Assembly (NCBI RefSeq): GCF_011174775.1 | Contig: NZ_JAANHS010000008.1 | Coordinates: 1 to 64,000, forward strand | Direction of reading: 5' to 3' | Source: Rhodobacter calidifons | GTDB taxonomy: Bacteria; Pseudomonadota; Alphaproteobacteria; Rhodobacterales; Rhodobacteraceae | Length of the DNA: 64,000 bases | In this document: positions 29,634 through 40,071 of the stretch, piece by piece | Layout: every line of letters starts with the position of its first letter | Numbering within the stretch: the stretch's first letter is position 1 | Made by a program: the position numbers and the translations under genes | Notes under the pieces: model-generated | Databases searched by the model: none | Told to the model about the DNA's origin: nothing | Seen by the model: only the letters and a program-made list of their open reading frames with translations

Positions 29634-32048
29634 CTAAAGCGCGGATGTCACCTGCCAGATCTCATCCATGTAGCTCCGGATCGTCCGGTCAGAGGAGAAG
29701 AAACCGCTCCGTGCGGTGTTCAGTGCCGCCATGCGCCACCAGCGGGCGGGGTCGGCATAGGCCTTGTCCACCTCTGCCTGCGCCACATGGTAGGCCTCGA
29801 AGTCCGAGGCAACCAGGAAATAGTCGTGGTGCCAGACCCGGTGCACCAGCTGATGATACCGCTCCGGCTCATCCGGCGAAAAGCGCCCTTCCGCGATCAT
29901 CTGAAGGACATCCATCAAGGGCTGGCTGGCCTCGATCGCCTTCCTGGCATGGTCGGGATCCTCGCGTCGCCGCGCGACCTCTTCCGCGGTCAGACCGAAC
30001 AGGAAGAAGTTCTCTGCCCCCACTTCCTGAAGGATCTCCACGTTCGCACCGTCCAGCGTCCCGATGGTGGGGGCGCCGTTCATCATGAACTTCATGTTGC
30101 CGGTGCCGGAGGCCTCTTTCCCAGCGGTCGAGATCTGTTCCGACAGATCCGCCGCCGGGATGACCCGTTCCGCCATCGAGACGTTGTAGTTTGGCGGATA
30201 CACGATCTTCAACAGATCGCCCGTTACCGGGTCATTGTTAACAACCTCTGCCACATCATTGATAAGTCGGATTATTTCCTTGGCAACAGCATAGCCGGGC
30301 GCGGCCTTGCCGCCAAAGATCTTCACCCGCGGAATCCAGCCGGCCGCCGGGCTGGACCGCAGGCGATGCCAATGCGCAATGGTTTCCAGGATGTTCAGAA
30401 GCTGGCGCTTGTATTCATGGATCCGCTTGATCTGCACATCGAACACGGCATCGGGCGAGACCCGGACCCCCATCTCGCGCCCGATCCAGTTCGACAGCGC
30501 GACCTTGTTCGTGCGCTTGGCGGCGGCAAACCGCTCCCGGAACCCGGCATCCTCGACATGCGGCTCCAGCCCACGCAGGCGGTCGAGATCGGCTTCCCAT
30601 CCTGCGCCGATGCTGTCGGTGATCAGGCCGGCCAGCGGCTTGTTGGCCATCCGCAGCCAACGTCGCGGCGTCACCCCGTTCGTCAGGTTGATGATCCGCC
30701 CCGGATGCAGACGGTTCAGCTCCGGGAACAGGGTCTGCTTCACAAGGTCGGTATGCAGGGCCGAGACGCCGTTGACCTTGTGGCTCATGATGAAGGCCAG
30801 TTCCCCCATCCGCACTTCCTGGTGCTTGACGATACCCACATAATGCGGCCGGTTCGGATAGGCGCGGCGGTGCCAGCTGTCGATGCGTTCGACGATCTGC
30901 ATGTGGCGCGGCAGGACGTTGCCGAAGGTGTAAGTCGCCCATCTTTCAAGGGCTTCCGGCAGAAGGGTGTGGTTCGTGTAGCCCAGGCAGGCCCGCGCGA
31001 TGGTCAGCGCTTCGTCAAAGGCAAGCCCGTGGTCGTCCACCAGAAGCCGGATCAGTTCGGGCCCCGCGATGGCCGGGTGCGTGTCGTTCATCTGGATCGC
31101 GACATGTTTCGGCAGGGCACGCAGGTCGGAGTGGCTGGAAAGGTAGCGCCGCAGGATGTCTTGCAGCGCGGCCGAGGTCAGGAAGAATTCCTGCTTCAGC
31201 CGCAGCTCCTTGCCCTGATAGGTGGTGTCATCGGGGTACAGCACCCGGCTGAGCGTCCGCGCCAGGGTCTCGGGCTCTGCCGCTGCCGTATAGTCGCCCC
31301 GGTTGAAGCGTTCGAGGTCGAAGTTCGTCGTCCCCTTTGCCCCCCAGAGCCGCAGCGTATTGGCCCATTTCCCCTGCCAACCGATGATCGGAGTGTCGAA
31401 GGCCTCGGCGGTCACCGTTTCCTGCGGATACCAGATCTCGCGCCCGTCCCGGCTTTCGACATGCCCCTTGAAACCCACAGTATAGGCGCTTTCCGGCCGC
31501 GCGAATTCCCACGGATGCGCCTGGGCCAGCCAGTTCTCGGGTGTCTCGATCTGGCGGCCATGGTCGAAATGCTGGCGGAACAACCCGTGTTCGTAGCGGA
31601 TGCCGTAGCCGTAGGCCGGGCAGCCAAGCGTCGCCATCGATTCCATGAAACAGGCCGCCAGCCGCCCCAGCCCCCCGTTCCCCAGCGCCGCGTCGGGCTC
31701 GTCGTCGATCACCGCGCGGAGGTCGACTCCGACTGCGGCCATCGCCTCGGCCGCGGCGTCGTAGAGGCCCAGGTTGATCGTCGCATCTTCCAGGATGCGG
31801 CCGATCAGGAACTCCATCGACAGGTAATAGACACGCTTCCGGTCCTCGGCCCAGGTCCGCCGGGTCGAGGCGAACCAGGGCTCGACGATCCGGTCGCGGA
31901 TCGCATGCGACAGCGCCAGACGCCAGTCATGCACAGAGGCATGCGGGGCATCCTTCCCCACCGTGAAGGTCAGATGGCGCAGGATATCGGCCTGTAGAAG
32001 GTTCGGGGTCACGCTGAGGTCGGTCACGGCTTTGTCCAGCAAGGTCAT
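29634..32048 (-). CDS. glgP: Glycogen phosphorylase
   Basis: 804 aa from ATG 32048. Releases glucose-1-phosphate from non-reducing ends using pyridoxal phosphate. The PLP site EASGTGNMKFMMNGAP and the LDGANVEI segment are clear, as is the RVYYLSMEFLIGR N-terminal element. The start is uncertain: the frame is open to 32318, with an alternative ATG at 32141 lacking a ribosome site. ATG 32048 gives the usual family length but its AAGGAG directly abuts the codon, an unusually short spacing. First gene of the glg operon. Confidence 0.93.
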   Translation of the reverse strand: MTLLDKAVTDLSVTPNLLQADILRHLTFTVGKDAPHASVHDWRLALSHAIRDRIVEPWFASTRRTWAEDRKRVYYLSMEFLIGRILEDATINLGLYDAAAEAMAAVGVDLRAVIDDEPDAALGNGGLGRLAACFMESMATLGCPAYGYGIRYEHGLFRQHFDHGRQIETPENWLAQAHPWEFARPESAYTVGFKGHVESRDGREIWYPQETVTAEAFDTPIIGWQGKWANTLRLWGAKGTTNFDLERFNRGDYTAAAEPETLARTLSRVLYPDDTTYQGKELRLKQEFFLTSAALQDILRRYLSSHSDLRALPKHVAIQMNDTHPAIAGPELIRLLVDDHGLAFDEALTIARACLGYTNHTLLPEALERWATYTFGNVLPRHMQIVERIDSWHRRAYPNRPHYVGIVKHQEVRMGELAFIMSHKVNGVSALHTDLVKQTLFPELNRLHPGRIINLTNGVTPRRWLRMANKPLAGLITDSIGAGWEADLDRLRGLEPHVEDAGFRERFAAAKRTNKVALSNWIGREMGVRVSPDAVFDVQIKRIHEYKRQLLNILETIAHWHRLRSSPAAGWIPRVKIFGGKAAPGYAVAKEIIRLINDVAEVVNNDPVTGDLLKIVYPPNYNVSMAERVIPAADLSEQISTAGKEASGTGNMKFMMNGAPTIGTLDGANVEILQEVGAENFFLFGLTAEEVARRREDPDHARKAIEASQPLMDVLQMIAEGRFSPDEPERYHQLVHRVWHHDYFLVASDFEAYHVAQAEVDKAYADPARWWRMAALNTARSGFFSSDRTIRSYMDEIWQVTSAL

Positions 32049-32148
32049 CTCCTTGGAAAGCCTAAGCGCCGCATCGCGGCGGTCAAGCGGGCTTTCGGGT
32101 CGGCGGGTCGGAATGCGGCCGTTACCGCAAACATTGGCCATGAATAGG

Positions 32149-32160
32149 CGCTTTAAAGCG
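32149..32160. promoter_or_regulatory. 12-bp palindrome upstream of the glycogen operon
   Basis: CGCTTTAAAGCG is a perfect palindrome about 100 bp before the glgP start, in a low-GC patch that is the best place for the operon promoter. It resembles a repressor operator. The palindrome would lie at or near the start of any glgP transcript. Confidence 0.45.
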
Positions 32161-32228
32161 TTTTGAGAACGTGATTCGCCAAAAATTCCGCCAGATCGCC
32201 GGGGAAGCCACAGGATGCCGGGGCACCC

Positions 32229-32258
32229 TTGACCCGGGGGCGAAGGTCTGGGTCTATC
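32229..32258 (+). promoter_or_regulatory. Possible MerR-type promoter of the copper chaperone gene
   Basis: TTGACC at 32229-32234 is followed after 18 bp by TCTATC (32253-32258), with partly dyad arms GACCC (32231-32235) and GGGTC (32250-32254) in the long spacer. This resembles CueR/MerR-controlled promoters, in which -35 and -10 are 18-20 bp apart with a dyad between them. The dyad is imperfect. Confidence 0.4.
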
Positions 32259-32279
32259 AGGGGGCCAAGGAGCCATCCC

Positions 32280-32477
32280 ATGACCACACTTTCCGTCCCC
32301 GACATGAGCTGCGGCCACTGCAAGGCCGCGGTAGAAGCAGCACTCTCCGCCGTACCGCAGATCGGCGCGGTATCGATCGACCTTGCCAGCCGGACTGTCA
32401 CCCTGTCCGGCCCTGCGCCGCTGGCCGATGTCTTGCAGGCGCTGGATCGGGCCGGCTACCCGGCGCAGGTCGTCTAA
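32280..32477 (+). CDS. copZ: Heavy-metal-associated domain protein, copper chaperone type
   Basis: 65 aa, a single HMA domain with the metal site MSCGHC (Cys11, Cys14). Binds Cu(I) and hands it to a P-type ATPase or regulator in the cytosol. The start at ATG 32280 was chosen over an upstream one because AAGGAG precedes it and the fold begins at TTLSVPDMSC. No copper ATPase is adjacent. Its stop overlaps the stop of the convergent oxidoreductase gene by four bases. Confidence 0.87.
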   Translation: MTTLSVPDMSCGHCKAAVEAALSAVPQIGAVSIDLASRTVTLSGPAPLADVLQALDRAGYPAQVV

Positions 32478-33814
32478 AGGCTCGGCCCCGGCCGAATCGG
32501 GCTGCCGTCGGTGAACCGCGACAGACGGAAGCGGGACAGGTCATGGCCGACCGCCCGTCCGGTGACGAGATCGGCAATCACGCGGCCCATGCCGGGGCCG
32601 ATGCCGAAGCCGTGCCCGCTCATCCCCGTGGCGATGGTCAGGCCCGCGACCGGCGCGTGATCGACGATGGGCACGACATCGGGCAGGCTGTCGATCATCC
32701 CCGCCCAGACGGATTTCAGCTTCGGGCGGCCCAGGGCGGGGAAGGCCTTGGCAAAGCTGTCCTGCACCTCGGCCAGCGTGGCCATGTTCGGAGCCGGGTT
32801 CAGGACGCGCTGGCGTTCGAACGGCGTGGGTCGATCCAGGGCCCAGCGACGGGGTGTGCCCCAAGCGTCCGGAAAGCCGGCGGGGGCGGCCAAGCGGAAG
32901 GTCGTGGATCGGAAATCCTTTTTCAGCACAGGCAGATAGACGCCAATGCTGCGAAAGGCATCCCGGCCGATGTAGAAGTCGTGCCGGGCGCCGGGGGCGA
33001 TCGAGTAGCCTCCGTCTGTCCGCCGCCGGAAGGCAAAGTCGTCATCCGCCGCATTGCCGGGAAAGATCTCTGGCATGGGTTCGGTCGCCGCGACCGAAGC
33101 GAGGACCGAAAGCTGCGGAATCCCGATTCCCTGCGCGCCAAGGAACAGGCGCGACCAGGCCCCCGCGGCCACGACGACGTGATCGCAGGCGATCCGCCCG
33201 GCTTCCGTCACCACGCCCGCGACCTTTCCGCCTGCCAGGTCCAGCCCGCGCACCGCGCAGGCCTCGCGGATCAGCACGCCCTTTTCCTCGGCCACTGCCG
33301 CCAGCGCCGGAACGGCGACCCAGGGCTCGGCTCGCGCGTCAGAGGCGGTCCAGAGCGCGCCTTTCCAAGGCGCGACCGCCCCTTTCAGCATCGCCAGCGT
33401 CTCGCCCGAGGTCAAAAGTCGGGTGTCCAGCTGATGCGCGCGGGCATTTTCCATCGAGGCCTCGAAGCCCTCGATCTCTTTCTCGGTCTTTGCCAGATAC
33501 AGGACCCCGGTCTGCCGGAACCCCAGACCATCGCCCATCCGGGCGGCCAGCGCCTTCCAGATCGACAGGCTTTCCACCATGATCGGCAGTTCGGAGGGGT
33601 CCCTGCCCTGCTGCCGGACCCAGCCCCAGTTCCGCCCCGACTGTTCGCCGGCAATGCGGCCCTTCTCGCAGACGACGACCGAAAGGCCGCGCTCGCGCAG
33701 GAACCAGGCCGTCATGATCCCGATCACGCCGCCGCCCACCACGACCACATCCGCGCGCGCCGGCAGGGCGGCGGCAAACCGGACCGGCGCGGTCTCAGAG
33801 ATCGGAAAGCTCAT
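32474..33814 (-). CDS. FAD-dependent oxidoreductase of the DAO (amine/amino-acid oxidase) family
   Basis: 446 aa. Rossmann FAD-binding start VVVVGGGVIGIMTAWFLRERG, followed by GEQSGRNWGWVRQQGRD, a segment typical of Rhodobacterales/rhizobial DAO oxidoreductases, and a C-terminal GLTIATGMSGHGFGIGPGMG that closes the FAD site. Expected to oxidise a secondary or primary amine such as an amino acid derivative. Co-transcribed after the ArgE-like gene (ATGA overlap). The partner enzyme and nearby importer suggest catabolism of an imported amine or N-acyl amino acid; the exact substrate is unknown. Confidence 0.87.
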   Translation of the reverse strand: MSFPISETAPVRFAAALPARADVVVVGGGVIGIMTAWFLRERGLSVVVCEKGRIAGEQSGRNWGWVRQQGRDPSELPIMVESLSIWKALAARMGDGLGFRQTGVLYLAKTEKEIEGFEASMENARAHQLDTRLLTSGETLAMLKGAVAPWKGALWTASDARAEPWVAVPALAAVAEEKGVLIREACAVRGLDLAGGKVAGVVTEAGRIACDHVVVAAGAWSRLFLGAQGIGIPQLSVLASVAATEPMPEIFPGNAADDDFAFRRRTDGGYSIAPGARHDFYIGRDAFRSIGVYLPVLKKDFRSTTFRLAAPAGFPDAWGTPRRWALDRPTPFERQRVLNPAPNMATLAEVQDSFAKAFPALGRPKLKSVWAGMIDSLPDVVPIVDHAPVAGLTIATGMSGHGFGIGPGMGRVIADLVTGRAVGHDLSRFRLSRFTDGSPIRPGPSL

Positions 33815-34968
33815 GCCAATCGCTCCAGAAGCCTCTCCATGAAACGCTGGCCGGCCTGAAACTGGGAAACCTCAAGATATTCGTCGGCCTGATGCGCCTG
33901 GGCGATATCGCCCGGCCCGACCACGACCGCCGAATAGCCGGCATCCTGGAACTGCCCGGCCTCGGTGCCATAGGACACCACCCCGGTCGCATTGTCCCCG
34001 GTCAGGGCCCGGGCCAGCGCCTCGGCCGCCCCGTCCGCTTCCGGCCGCAGGGGAGAGACATCGAAGAACCTGTCCAGATACACCCCCGCCCCGGGCCGCC
34101 GCGCCTTCAGCGCCCGGTCCAGCGCCATGGCGGCGTCACGAAACGCCCCGGCATGTGCCTCGATGTCGTCATCCGGCACGCAGCGCATCTCCACCGCAAA
34201 GCGGCAATCCCTCGCCGTGATGTTGTCCGCCGTTCCGCCCTGGATGCGCCCGACATGCAGCGTGGTGAACGGCGGATGAAAGCGCGCACCGACCGGGCCG
34301 GGAGGGCGGGCCTGGATCTGGTCGTTCCGGTCGTTCACCCAGCCGATCAGCCGCGCGGCCTCCATCACCGCCGACACGCCTTCGGGCAGAAGCGAGGAAT
34401 GGACCTCATGGCCCTTCACATGCACCGCATAGCCCGTGCCGCCCTTGTGCCCGGTGATCACCTTCATCCGCGAGGGTTCGCCGATCAGCGCGATCTCGCC
34501 TTTCGGCACCACCGCCTGCATGGTCCGGATCATCGGCGGCGCGCCGGTGCAGCCCACCTCCTCGTCATAGGACAGCGCCAGTTGCAGCGGCCGCGCCACT
34601 CCTCGCGCCAGAGCCTCGGCCAGCGCCCAGGCGGCCAGCGCGACATAGCCCTTCATGTCGCAGGTTCCGCGCCCATAGAGCCGACCGTCGCGTTCGACCA
34701 CCGTCCAGGGATCGGTTGACCATGGCTGACCGTCGACCGGCACCACGTCCGAATGGCCCGAAAGCACCACCGCCCCGGGCACCCAGGGGCCGGCATGGGC
34801 GATCAGGGCCGCCTTCGAGCGGTCCTCATTCCAGTGCCGGAAGCAGCGGACACCGTGGCCTGCGAGATAGCTTTCCAGCCAATCGACCAGCGCCAGGTTC
34901 GAATCGCGGCTGACGGTCGGAAAGCTGACCAGCCCATCCAGAATCTGACGCGGCGTCAGCGTGGTCAT
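33811..34968 (-). CDS. argE: Acetylornithine deacetylase-like M20 metallopeptidase
   Basis: 385 aa, M20 family, full length. Dimetal ligands lie in LSGHSDVVPVDG, GRGTCDMKGYVAL, SYDEEVGCTG (catalytic Glu and ligand Glu), GEPSRMKVITGHKG and a C-terminal AQAHQADEYLEV with the last histidine. ArgE removes the acetyl group of N2-acetylornithine in arginine synthesis, but many paralogues act on other N-acyl amino acids. The neighbouring oxidoreductase and peptide-type importer favour a catabolic paralogue, so the symbol is by homology only. Confidence 0.85.
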   Translation of the reverse strand: MTTLTPRQILDGLVSFPTVSRDSNLALVDWLESYLAGHGVRCFRHWNEDRSKAALIAHAGPWVPGAVVLSGHSDVVPVDGQPWSTDPWTVVERDGRLYGRGTCDMKGYVALAAWALAEALARGVARPLQLALSYDEEVGCTGAPPMIRTMQAVVPKGEIALIGEPSRMKVITGHKGGTGYAVHVKGHEVHSSLLPEGVSAVMEAARLIGWVNDRNDQIQARPPGPVGARFHPPFTTLHVGRIQGGTADNITARDCRFAVEMRCVPDDDIEAHAGAFRDAAMALDRALKARRPGAGVYLDRFFDVSPLRPEADGAAEALARALTGDNATGVVSYGTEAGQFQDAGYSAVVVGPGDIAQAHQADEYLEVSQFQAGQRFMERLLERLA

Positions 34969-35218
34969 CGCGATTTCCCTTGCCCCGACTAGATGTTGTG
35001 GCCAGCCTGTCGCCGGGTCGCGGGCAAGTCAATATCTGGCAAAGTGACGAAAGCTTCGGTCATTCTGCCGGATGAACAGTCTGGAATCGCGCGCCAAATC
35101 GGGATTGATAGAAGCCCGAGAATCGGAAAGAGTTGTTGGAACGGCGGCAACCACAAGCTGAATGGCTGAGAAATCAGCCAACAATAACAAGACCCAAGAA
35201 CGTCGCGGGGAGTATTGA
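34969..35218. other. Divergent control region between argE-like gene and ABC operon
   Basis: This 250-bp gap is clearly less GC-rich than the flanking genes and must contain promoters in both directions. I see TTG-containing hexamers but no convincing -35/-10 pair in either direction. The only strong structure is the hairpin at 35163-35180 listed separately. Confidence 0.5.
35163..35180 (+). promoter_or_regulatory. GAAA-tetraloop hairpin in the leader of the ABC operon
   Basis: TGGCTGA (35163-35169) and TCAGCCA (35174-35180) pair perfectly around GAAA, a GNRA tetraloop. It lies 39 bp upstream of the first ABC gene start codon. A stable mRNA leader structure is likely; it may affect stability or translation. 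CGGGGAG follows as the ribosome site. Confidence 0.5.
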
Positions 35219-36233
<1,015 letters not shown>

Positions 36234-36241
<8 letters not shown>

Positions 36242-37295
36242 CGCCGGTCCGGCACCGCTGGTTCAGGTCCAGGACCTGAAGATGCATTTCCCGATCTACA
36301 CTGGCCTCTTCCGGCGGCACACCGGGGACGTGAAGGCGGTCGATGGGGTGTCATTCCAGATCCAGGCGGGCCAGACGCTGGGACTGGTCGGCGAATCCGG
36401 CTGCGGCAAGTCCACCGTAGGCCGAACCATGCTGCGGCTGTACGAGCCGACCGCAGGGCGGGTCATCATCGACGGCGACGATGTGGCCAGCCTTCCGCCC
36501 GAGGCCCTGCGCAAGAAGCGGCCCTCGATGCAGATGGTCTTCCAGGACCCGCAGGCCAGCCTCAACCCCCGCATGACACTGGCCGACATCGTCAGCGAGC
36601 CGCTGCACGAACATACCGACTGGACTCGCGCGCAGAAGCTGGAGCGGGTTTACGAGCTGATGGACCAGGTCGGCCTGAACCGCCGCTTCGTGAACCGCTT
36701 TCCGCATGAATTCTCGGGCGGGCAGCGCCAGAGGATCGGCATTGCCCGTGCGCTGGCGCTGAAACCGCGTTTCATCGTCTGCGACGAGCCCATCGCGGCG
36801 CTGGATGTCTCGATCCAGGCGCAGGTTGTGAACCTGCTGGAAGACCTTCAGGAAAAGCTGGGCCTGACCTATCTTTTCATCAGCCACGACCTGTCGATGG
36901 TGCGCCATCTCGCGCAGCGGGTGGCGGTAATGTATCTTGGCCGGATCGCCGAACTGTCGCCCTCGACGGACCTCTACAGCCGTCCGCTGCACCCCTATGC
37001 CGAGGCTCTGCTGTCGGCGGTGAACGAGCCCGACCCGGAACTCGCCCTCCGTCGCAAGCGGATCATCCTGAAGGGCGATGTCCCCTCCCCCGCCAATCCG
37101 CCCAAGGGCTGCAACTTCTGCACCCGCTGCCCGAAGGTCATGGACATCTGCAAGACCGTGAAGCCCGACCTGGTCGAGGTCGAACCGGGCCGCATGGTCG
37201 CCTGCCACCTATATACAGCCGCCGGATCAACCGGCGCGTCCGAGGCACCCGAACGCAAGAATCAAGAGCGCAACCAACAAGGAGAGAACCGATGA
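36234..37295 (+). CDS. Peptide-type ABC transporter ATP-binding protein (DppF/OppF-like)
   Basis: 353 aa from ATG 36234; longer frames upstream lie in the partner gene. Walker A GESGCGKS, FQDPQASLNP, signature FSGGQRQRI, Walker B FIVCDEPIAALD and H-loop FISHDLS are present. The C-terminal extension holds a dense cysteine group, CNFCTRCPKVMDIC. It pairs with the upstream ATPase as a heterodimer. Its stop overlaps the start of the binding-protein gene (ATGA), with AAGGAG before that start. Confidence 0.93.
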
Positions 37296-38995
37296 AACTG
37301 AGAACCGCCCTGATGGGCGCCGTGGCCGTGCTGGGGCTTGCCCCCGCGGCCTTTGCCGAACGCGGCGCCGATGGTGAGGTGAAGCTCACCTTCCCGCAGG
37401 CCGTGTCGATCATGAACCCCTACCTCTCGGGCGGGACCAAGGACATCTATGCCTCCTCGATGGTGCTGGAACCGCTGGCGGGCCTCGACCCCGAAGGCGT
37501 GCTGATCCCGAAGCTCGTGACCGAGATCCCGACGCTGGAAAACGGCGGGGTGTCGGAGGACCGCACCTCGATCACCTGGAAACTCCTTCCCGACCTGAAA
37601 TGGTCGGACGGGACGCCCGTCACCGCCGAGGACGCCGTCTTCACCTGGCAGTATTGCACCCATCCTGAAGGGGGCTGCTCGCAGGCCACCAAGTTCGAAG
37701 GCGTGGCGTCGGTCGAGGCCCTTGACGCCTCGACGATCAAGGTCACCTTCGACGGTCCGAAGGCAAACCCCTACACCGCCTTCGTCTCGGCCTTGTCGCC
37801 GGTTCTTCAGAAGTCCCAGTTCGAGTCCTGCCTTGGCGCGGCGGCCCCGACCTGCACCGATGCCAACAACATGCCGATCGGGACCGGCCCGTTCATGGTG
37901 ACCGGCTTTGCGGTGAACGACACCGTGTCGCTGGCCGCCAACCCGAACTACCGCGACCCGGCCAAGCCTGCCTTCGCGACGGCTGTCATCAAGGGCGGCG
38001 GCGACGCCGAAGGCTCGGCCCGCGCGGTGATGGAGACGGGCGAGTTCGACTATGCCTGGAACACCCAGATCCCGCCCGACAGCCAGGCCGCGATGGCCGC
38101 CGCCGGCAAGGGCCAGTTCGTGGTGGCCTTCGGCACCCTGGTCGAGCGGCTTGAGACCAACACCACCGACCCGGATCCGGCCCTGCCGGAAGGCGAACGT
38201 TCGACTGCCAAGCACCCCCATCCGATCCTGTCGGACATCCGCGTACGCACCGCGCTGTCCAAGGCCATCGACCGGTCGATCCTGGTCGAGGTCGGCTACG
38301 GCGCCGGCGGCAAGCCGACCTGCAACGTGATCCCCGGGCCGGAGGGCTGGGCTTCGGACAACGACGGCTGCATCGCGCAGGACATGGAAGGCGCCAAGGC
38401 GCTCTTGGACGAGGCCGGCTGGATCGATACCAACGGCGACGGCGTGCGCGACAAGGACGGCAAGAAGCTGAAACTGCTGTATCAGACCACGGTCAACCCG
38501 ATCCGGCAGGACTTCCAGGCGCTGATCAAGGACTGGTGGACCGAACTGGGCGTCGAGGTCGAGCTGAAGGCCATCGACCCGGGCGTCTTCTTCGGCGGTG
38601 ACCCGGGTTCGCCCGACACCTTCCAGAAGTTCTACGCCGACATCGAGATGTATGCCAACAACTCGGAAAGCCCGGACCCGGAAAGCTATCTGGGCCAGTA
38701 CCAGTGCAAGAACGCGCCGACCCCGGAAACCCAGTGGCAGGGCGAGAACATCAACCGCTTCTGCAACCCGGAATACGACGCGCTCTATGCTACGCTTGCC
38801 ACCACCACCGACATCGCCGAACGGCAGGCGATCGCGAAGAAGCTGAACGACATGGTGACGAAGGACAGCATGATCGTCATCCCGCTGGTCCACCGCGGGA
38901 CGCTGTCGGCCCATTCGCTGGCCCTTGGCGGTGTGCAGATCAACGCATGGGACACCGAGATGTGGAACGTCGCCGACTGGTTCCGCGTCAAGTGA
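37292..38995 (+). CDS. Periplasmic solute-binding protein, SBP_bac_5 family
   Basis: 567 aa. A 22-residue signal peptide ends at AAFA-ERG. The SBP_bac_5 pattern is clear: VLEPLAGLDPEGVLIPKLVTE, WKLLPDLKWSDGTPVTAEDAVFTW, and later HPHPILSDIRVRTALSKAIDR. These proteins capture peptides or similar solutes for the ABC permeases. It is somewhat longer than DppA or OppA (about 535). Six to seven cysteines are present in the mature part (CTHPEGGC, CLGAAAPTC, CNVIPG, CIAQDM, CKNA, CNPE), suggesting disulfides. The ligand is unknown. Confidence 0.92.
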   Translation: MKLRTALMGAVAVLGLAPAAFAERGADGEVKLTFPQAVSIMNPYLSGGTKDIYASSMVLEPLAGLDPEGVLIPKLVTEIPTLENGGVSEDRTSITWKLLPDLKWSDGTPVTAEDAVFTWQYCTHPEGGCSQATKFEGVASVEALDASTIKVTFDGPKANPYTAFVSALSPVLQKSQFESCLGAAAPTCTDANNMPIGTGPFMVTGFAVNDTVSLAANPNYRDPAKPAFATAVIKGGGDAEGSARAVMETGEFDYAWNTQIPPDSQAAMAAAGKGQFVVAFGTLVERLETNTTDPDPALPEGERSTAKHPHPILSDIRVRTALSKAIDRSILVEVGYGAGGKPTCNVIPGPEGWASDNDGCIAQDMEGAKALLDEAGWIDTNGDGVRDKDGKKLKLLYQTTVNPIRQDFQALIKDWWTELGVEVELKAIDPGVFFGGDPGSPDTFQKFYADIEMYANNSESPDPESYLGQYQCKNAPTPETQWQGENINRFCNPEYDALYATLATTTDIAERQAIAKKLNDMVTKDSMIVIPLVHRGTLSAHSLALGGVQINAWDTEMWNVADWFRVK

Positions 38996-39005
38996 CCTGA
39001 TCCCC

Positions 39006-39031
39006 GCGGGGCCGGAACCGCCCGGCCCCGC
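39006..39031 (+). other. Strong intercistronic hairpin after the binding-protein gene
   Basis: GCGGGGCCGG (39006-39015) and CCGGCCCCGC (39022-39031) form a perfect 10-bp all-GC stem with a 6-base loop, 11 bp after the binding-protein stop codon and 33 bp before the first permease gene. Such a structure commonly protects the upstream mRNA 3' end or partly terminates, giving more binding protein than permease. Confidence 0.65.
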
Positions 39032-39063
39032 AGCTTCGTTCGCCCCCCCCGGACTCCAGCCGC

Positions 39064-40071
39064 ATGCTCACCTTCACGCTTCGCAGGCTTCTCCTGGCCA
39101 TACCCACCCTGCTGGTGATCAGCCTGGTGATCTTCCTGCTTGTGGATCTGGCCCCCGGTTCGCCGATGTCCGAGATCCCGTTGACCGTACCGCCCGACGT
39201 GCGCCAGAAGATGATCGAGGCGCTCGGGGCCGACCAGCCGGTCTTCGTGCGCTATTTCCTCTGGCTGCGCCAGTTCTTCTGGGTCGAGCCCGCCTATGTC
39301 ATCGACCACTGGTTCGGCACCAGCCTCGCCGCAGGCGAGCAGCGCATCCTGTCCTGGCAGTCGCGCAGCCCCGTCTTCACCATCATCGGCCAGCGCCTGC
39401 CGCAGACCCTGACCGTCATCGGCACCGCCTATCTCGTCGGTATCCTGATCGCGCTGCCGATCGGCATCTACTCGGCCTATCGCCAGTATTCGCTGTTCGA
39501 CCAGGGCGGGACCCTGTTCGCGATGATCGGCTTCTCGGTCCCGACCTTCTTCTCGGGCACGCTGTTCATCATCATCTTCGCGGTCTGGCTTGGCTGGTTT
39601 CCCACCAAGTACGACACGCAGCTGGTGGTCAACGACTGGGAAAGCTTCGTCAAGCAGGTCAAGCAGATGGCCCTGCCGGTGATGACGCTGGGCCTGGCCA
39701 ATGCGGCCGCGATCAGCCGCTACATGCGCTCGTCAATGCTGGACAACATGACGATGGACTATGTGCGCACCGCCCGCGCCAAGGGCATGAGCGAACGCAC
39801 GGTCGTCCTGAAGCATGTGCTGCGCAATTCGCTGATCCCTGTCGTGACGGTGATCGCGCTGGGCATCCCCTCGATCTTCGGCGGCGCGATCATCACCGAG
39901 AACCTCTTCGGCGTGAACGGCATCGGCGCGGCGCTGATCGGGGCGATCCGCGCCAGCGATCTGCCCATGGTCCAGACGCTGGCCTTCATCTTCGCGGTGC
40001 TGATCGTGCTGTTCAACCTGATCGCCGACATCCTCTACGGCCTTCTTGATCCCCGGATCCGCTATGACTGA
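39064..40071 (+). CDS. Peptide-type ABC transporter permease (DppB/OppB-like)
   Basis: 335 aa with about six membrane helices. The N-terminus FTLRRLLLAIPTLLVISLVIF is the typical first helix of DppB-type permeases, and the cytoplasmic coupling loop reads VRTARAKGMSERTVVLKHVLRNSLIP. The ATG at 39064 follows the intercistronic hairpin. The next permease starts 8 bp before this one ends. Confidence 0.92.
   Translation: MLTFTLRRLLLAIPTLLVISLVIFLLVDLAPGSPMSEIPLTVPPDVRQKMIEALGADQPVFVRYFLWLRQFFWVEPAYVIDHWFGTSLAAGEQRILSWQSRSPVFTIIGQRLPQTLTVIGTAYLVGILIALPIGIYSAYRQYSLFDQGGTLFAMIGFSVPTFFSGTLFIIIFAVWLGWFPTKYDTQLVVNDWESFVKQVKQMALPVMTLGLANAAAISRYMRSSMLDNMTMDYVRTARAKGMSERTVVLKHVLRNSLIPVVTVIALGIPSIFGGAIITENLFGVNGIGAALIGAIRASDLPMVQTLAFIFAVLIVLFNLIADILYGLLDPRIRYD

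Noticed and set aside
27354-31997. A 1547-codon open frame antisense to glgB and glgP
   Set aside because: Same reason; the opposite strand carries full-length GlgB and GlgP.
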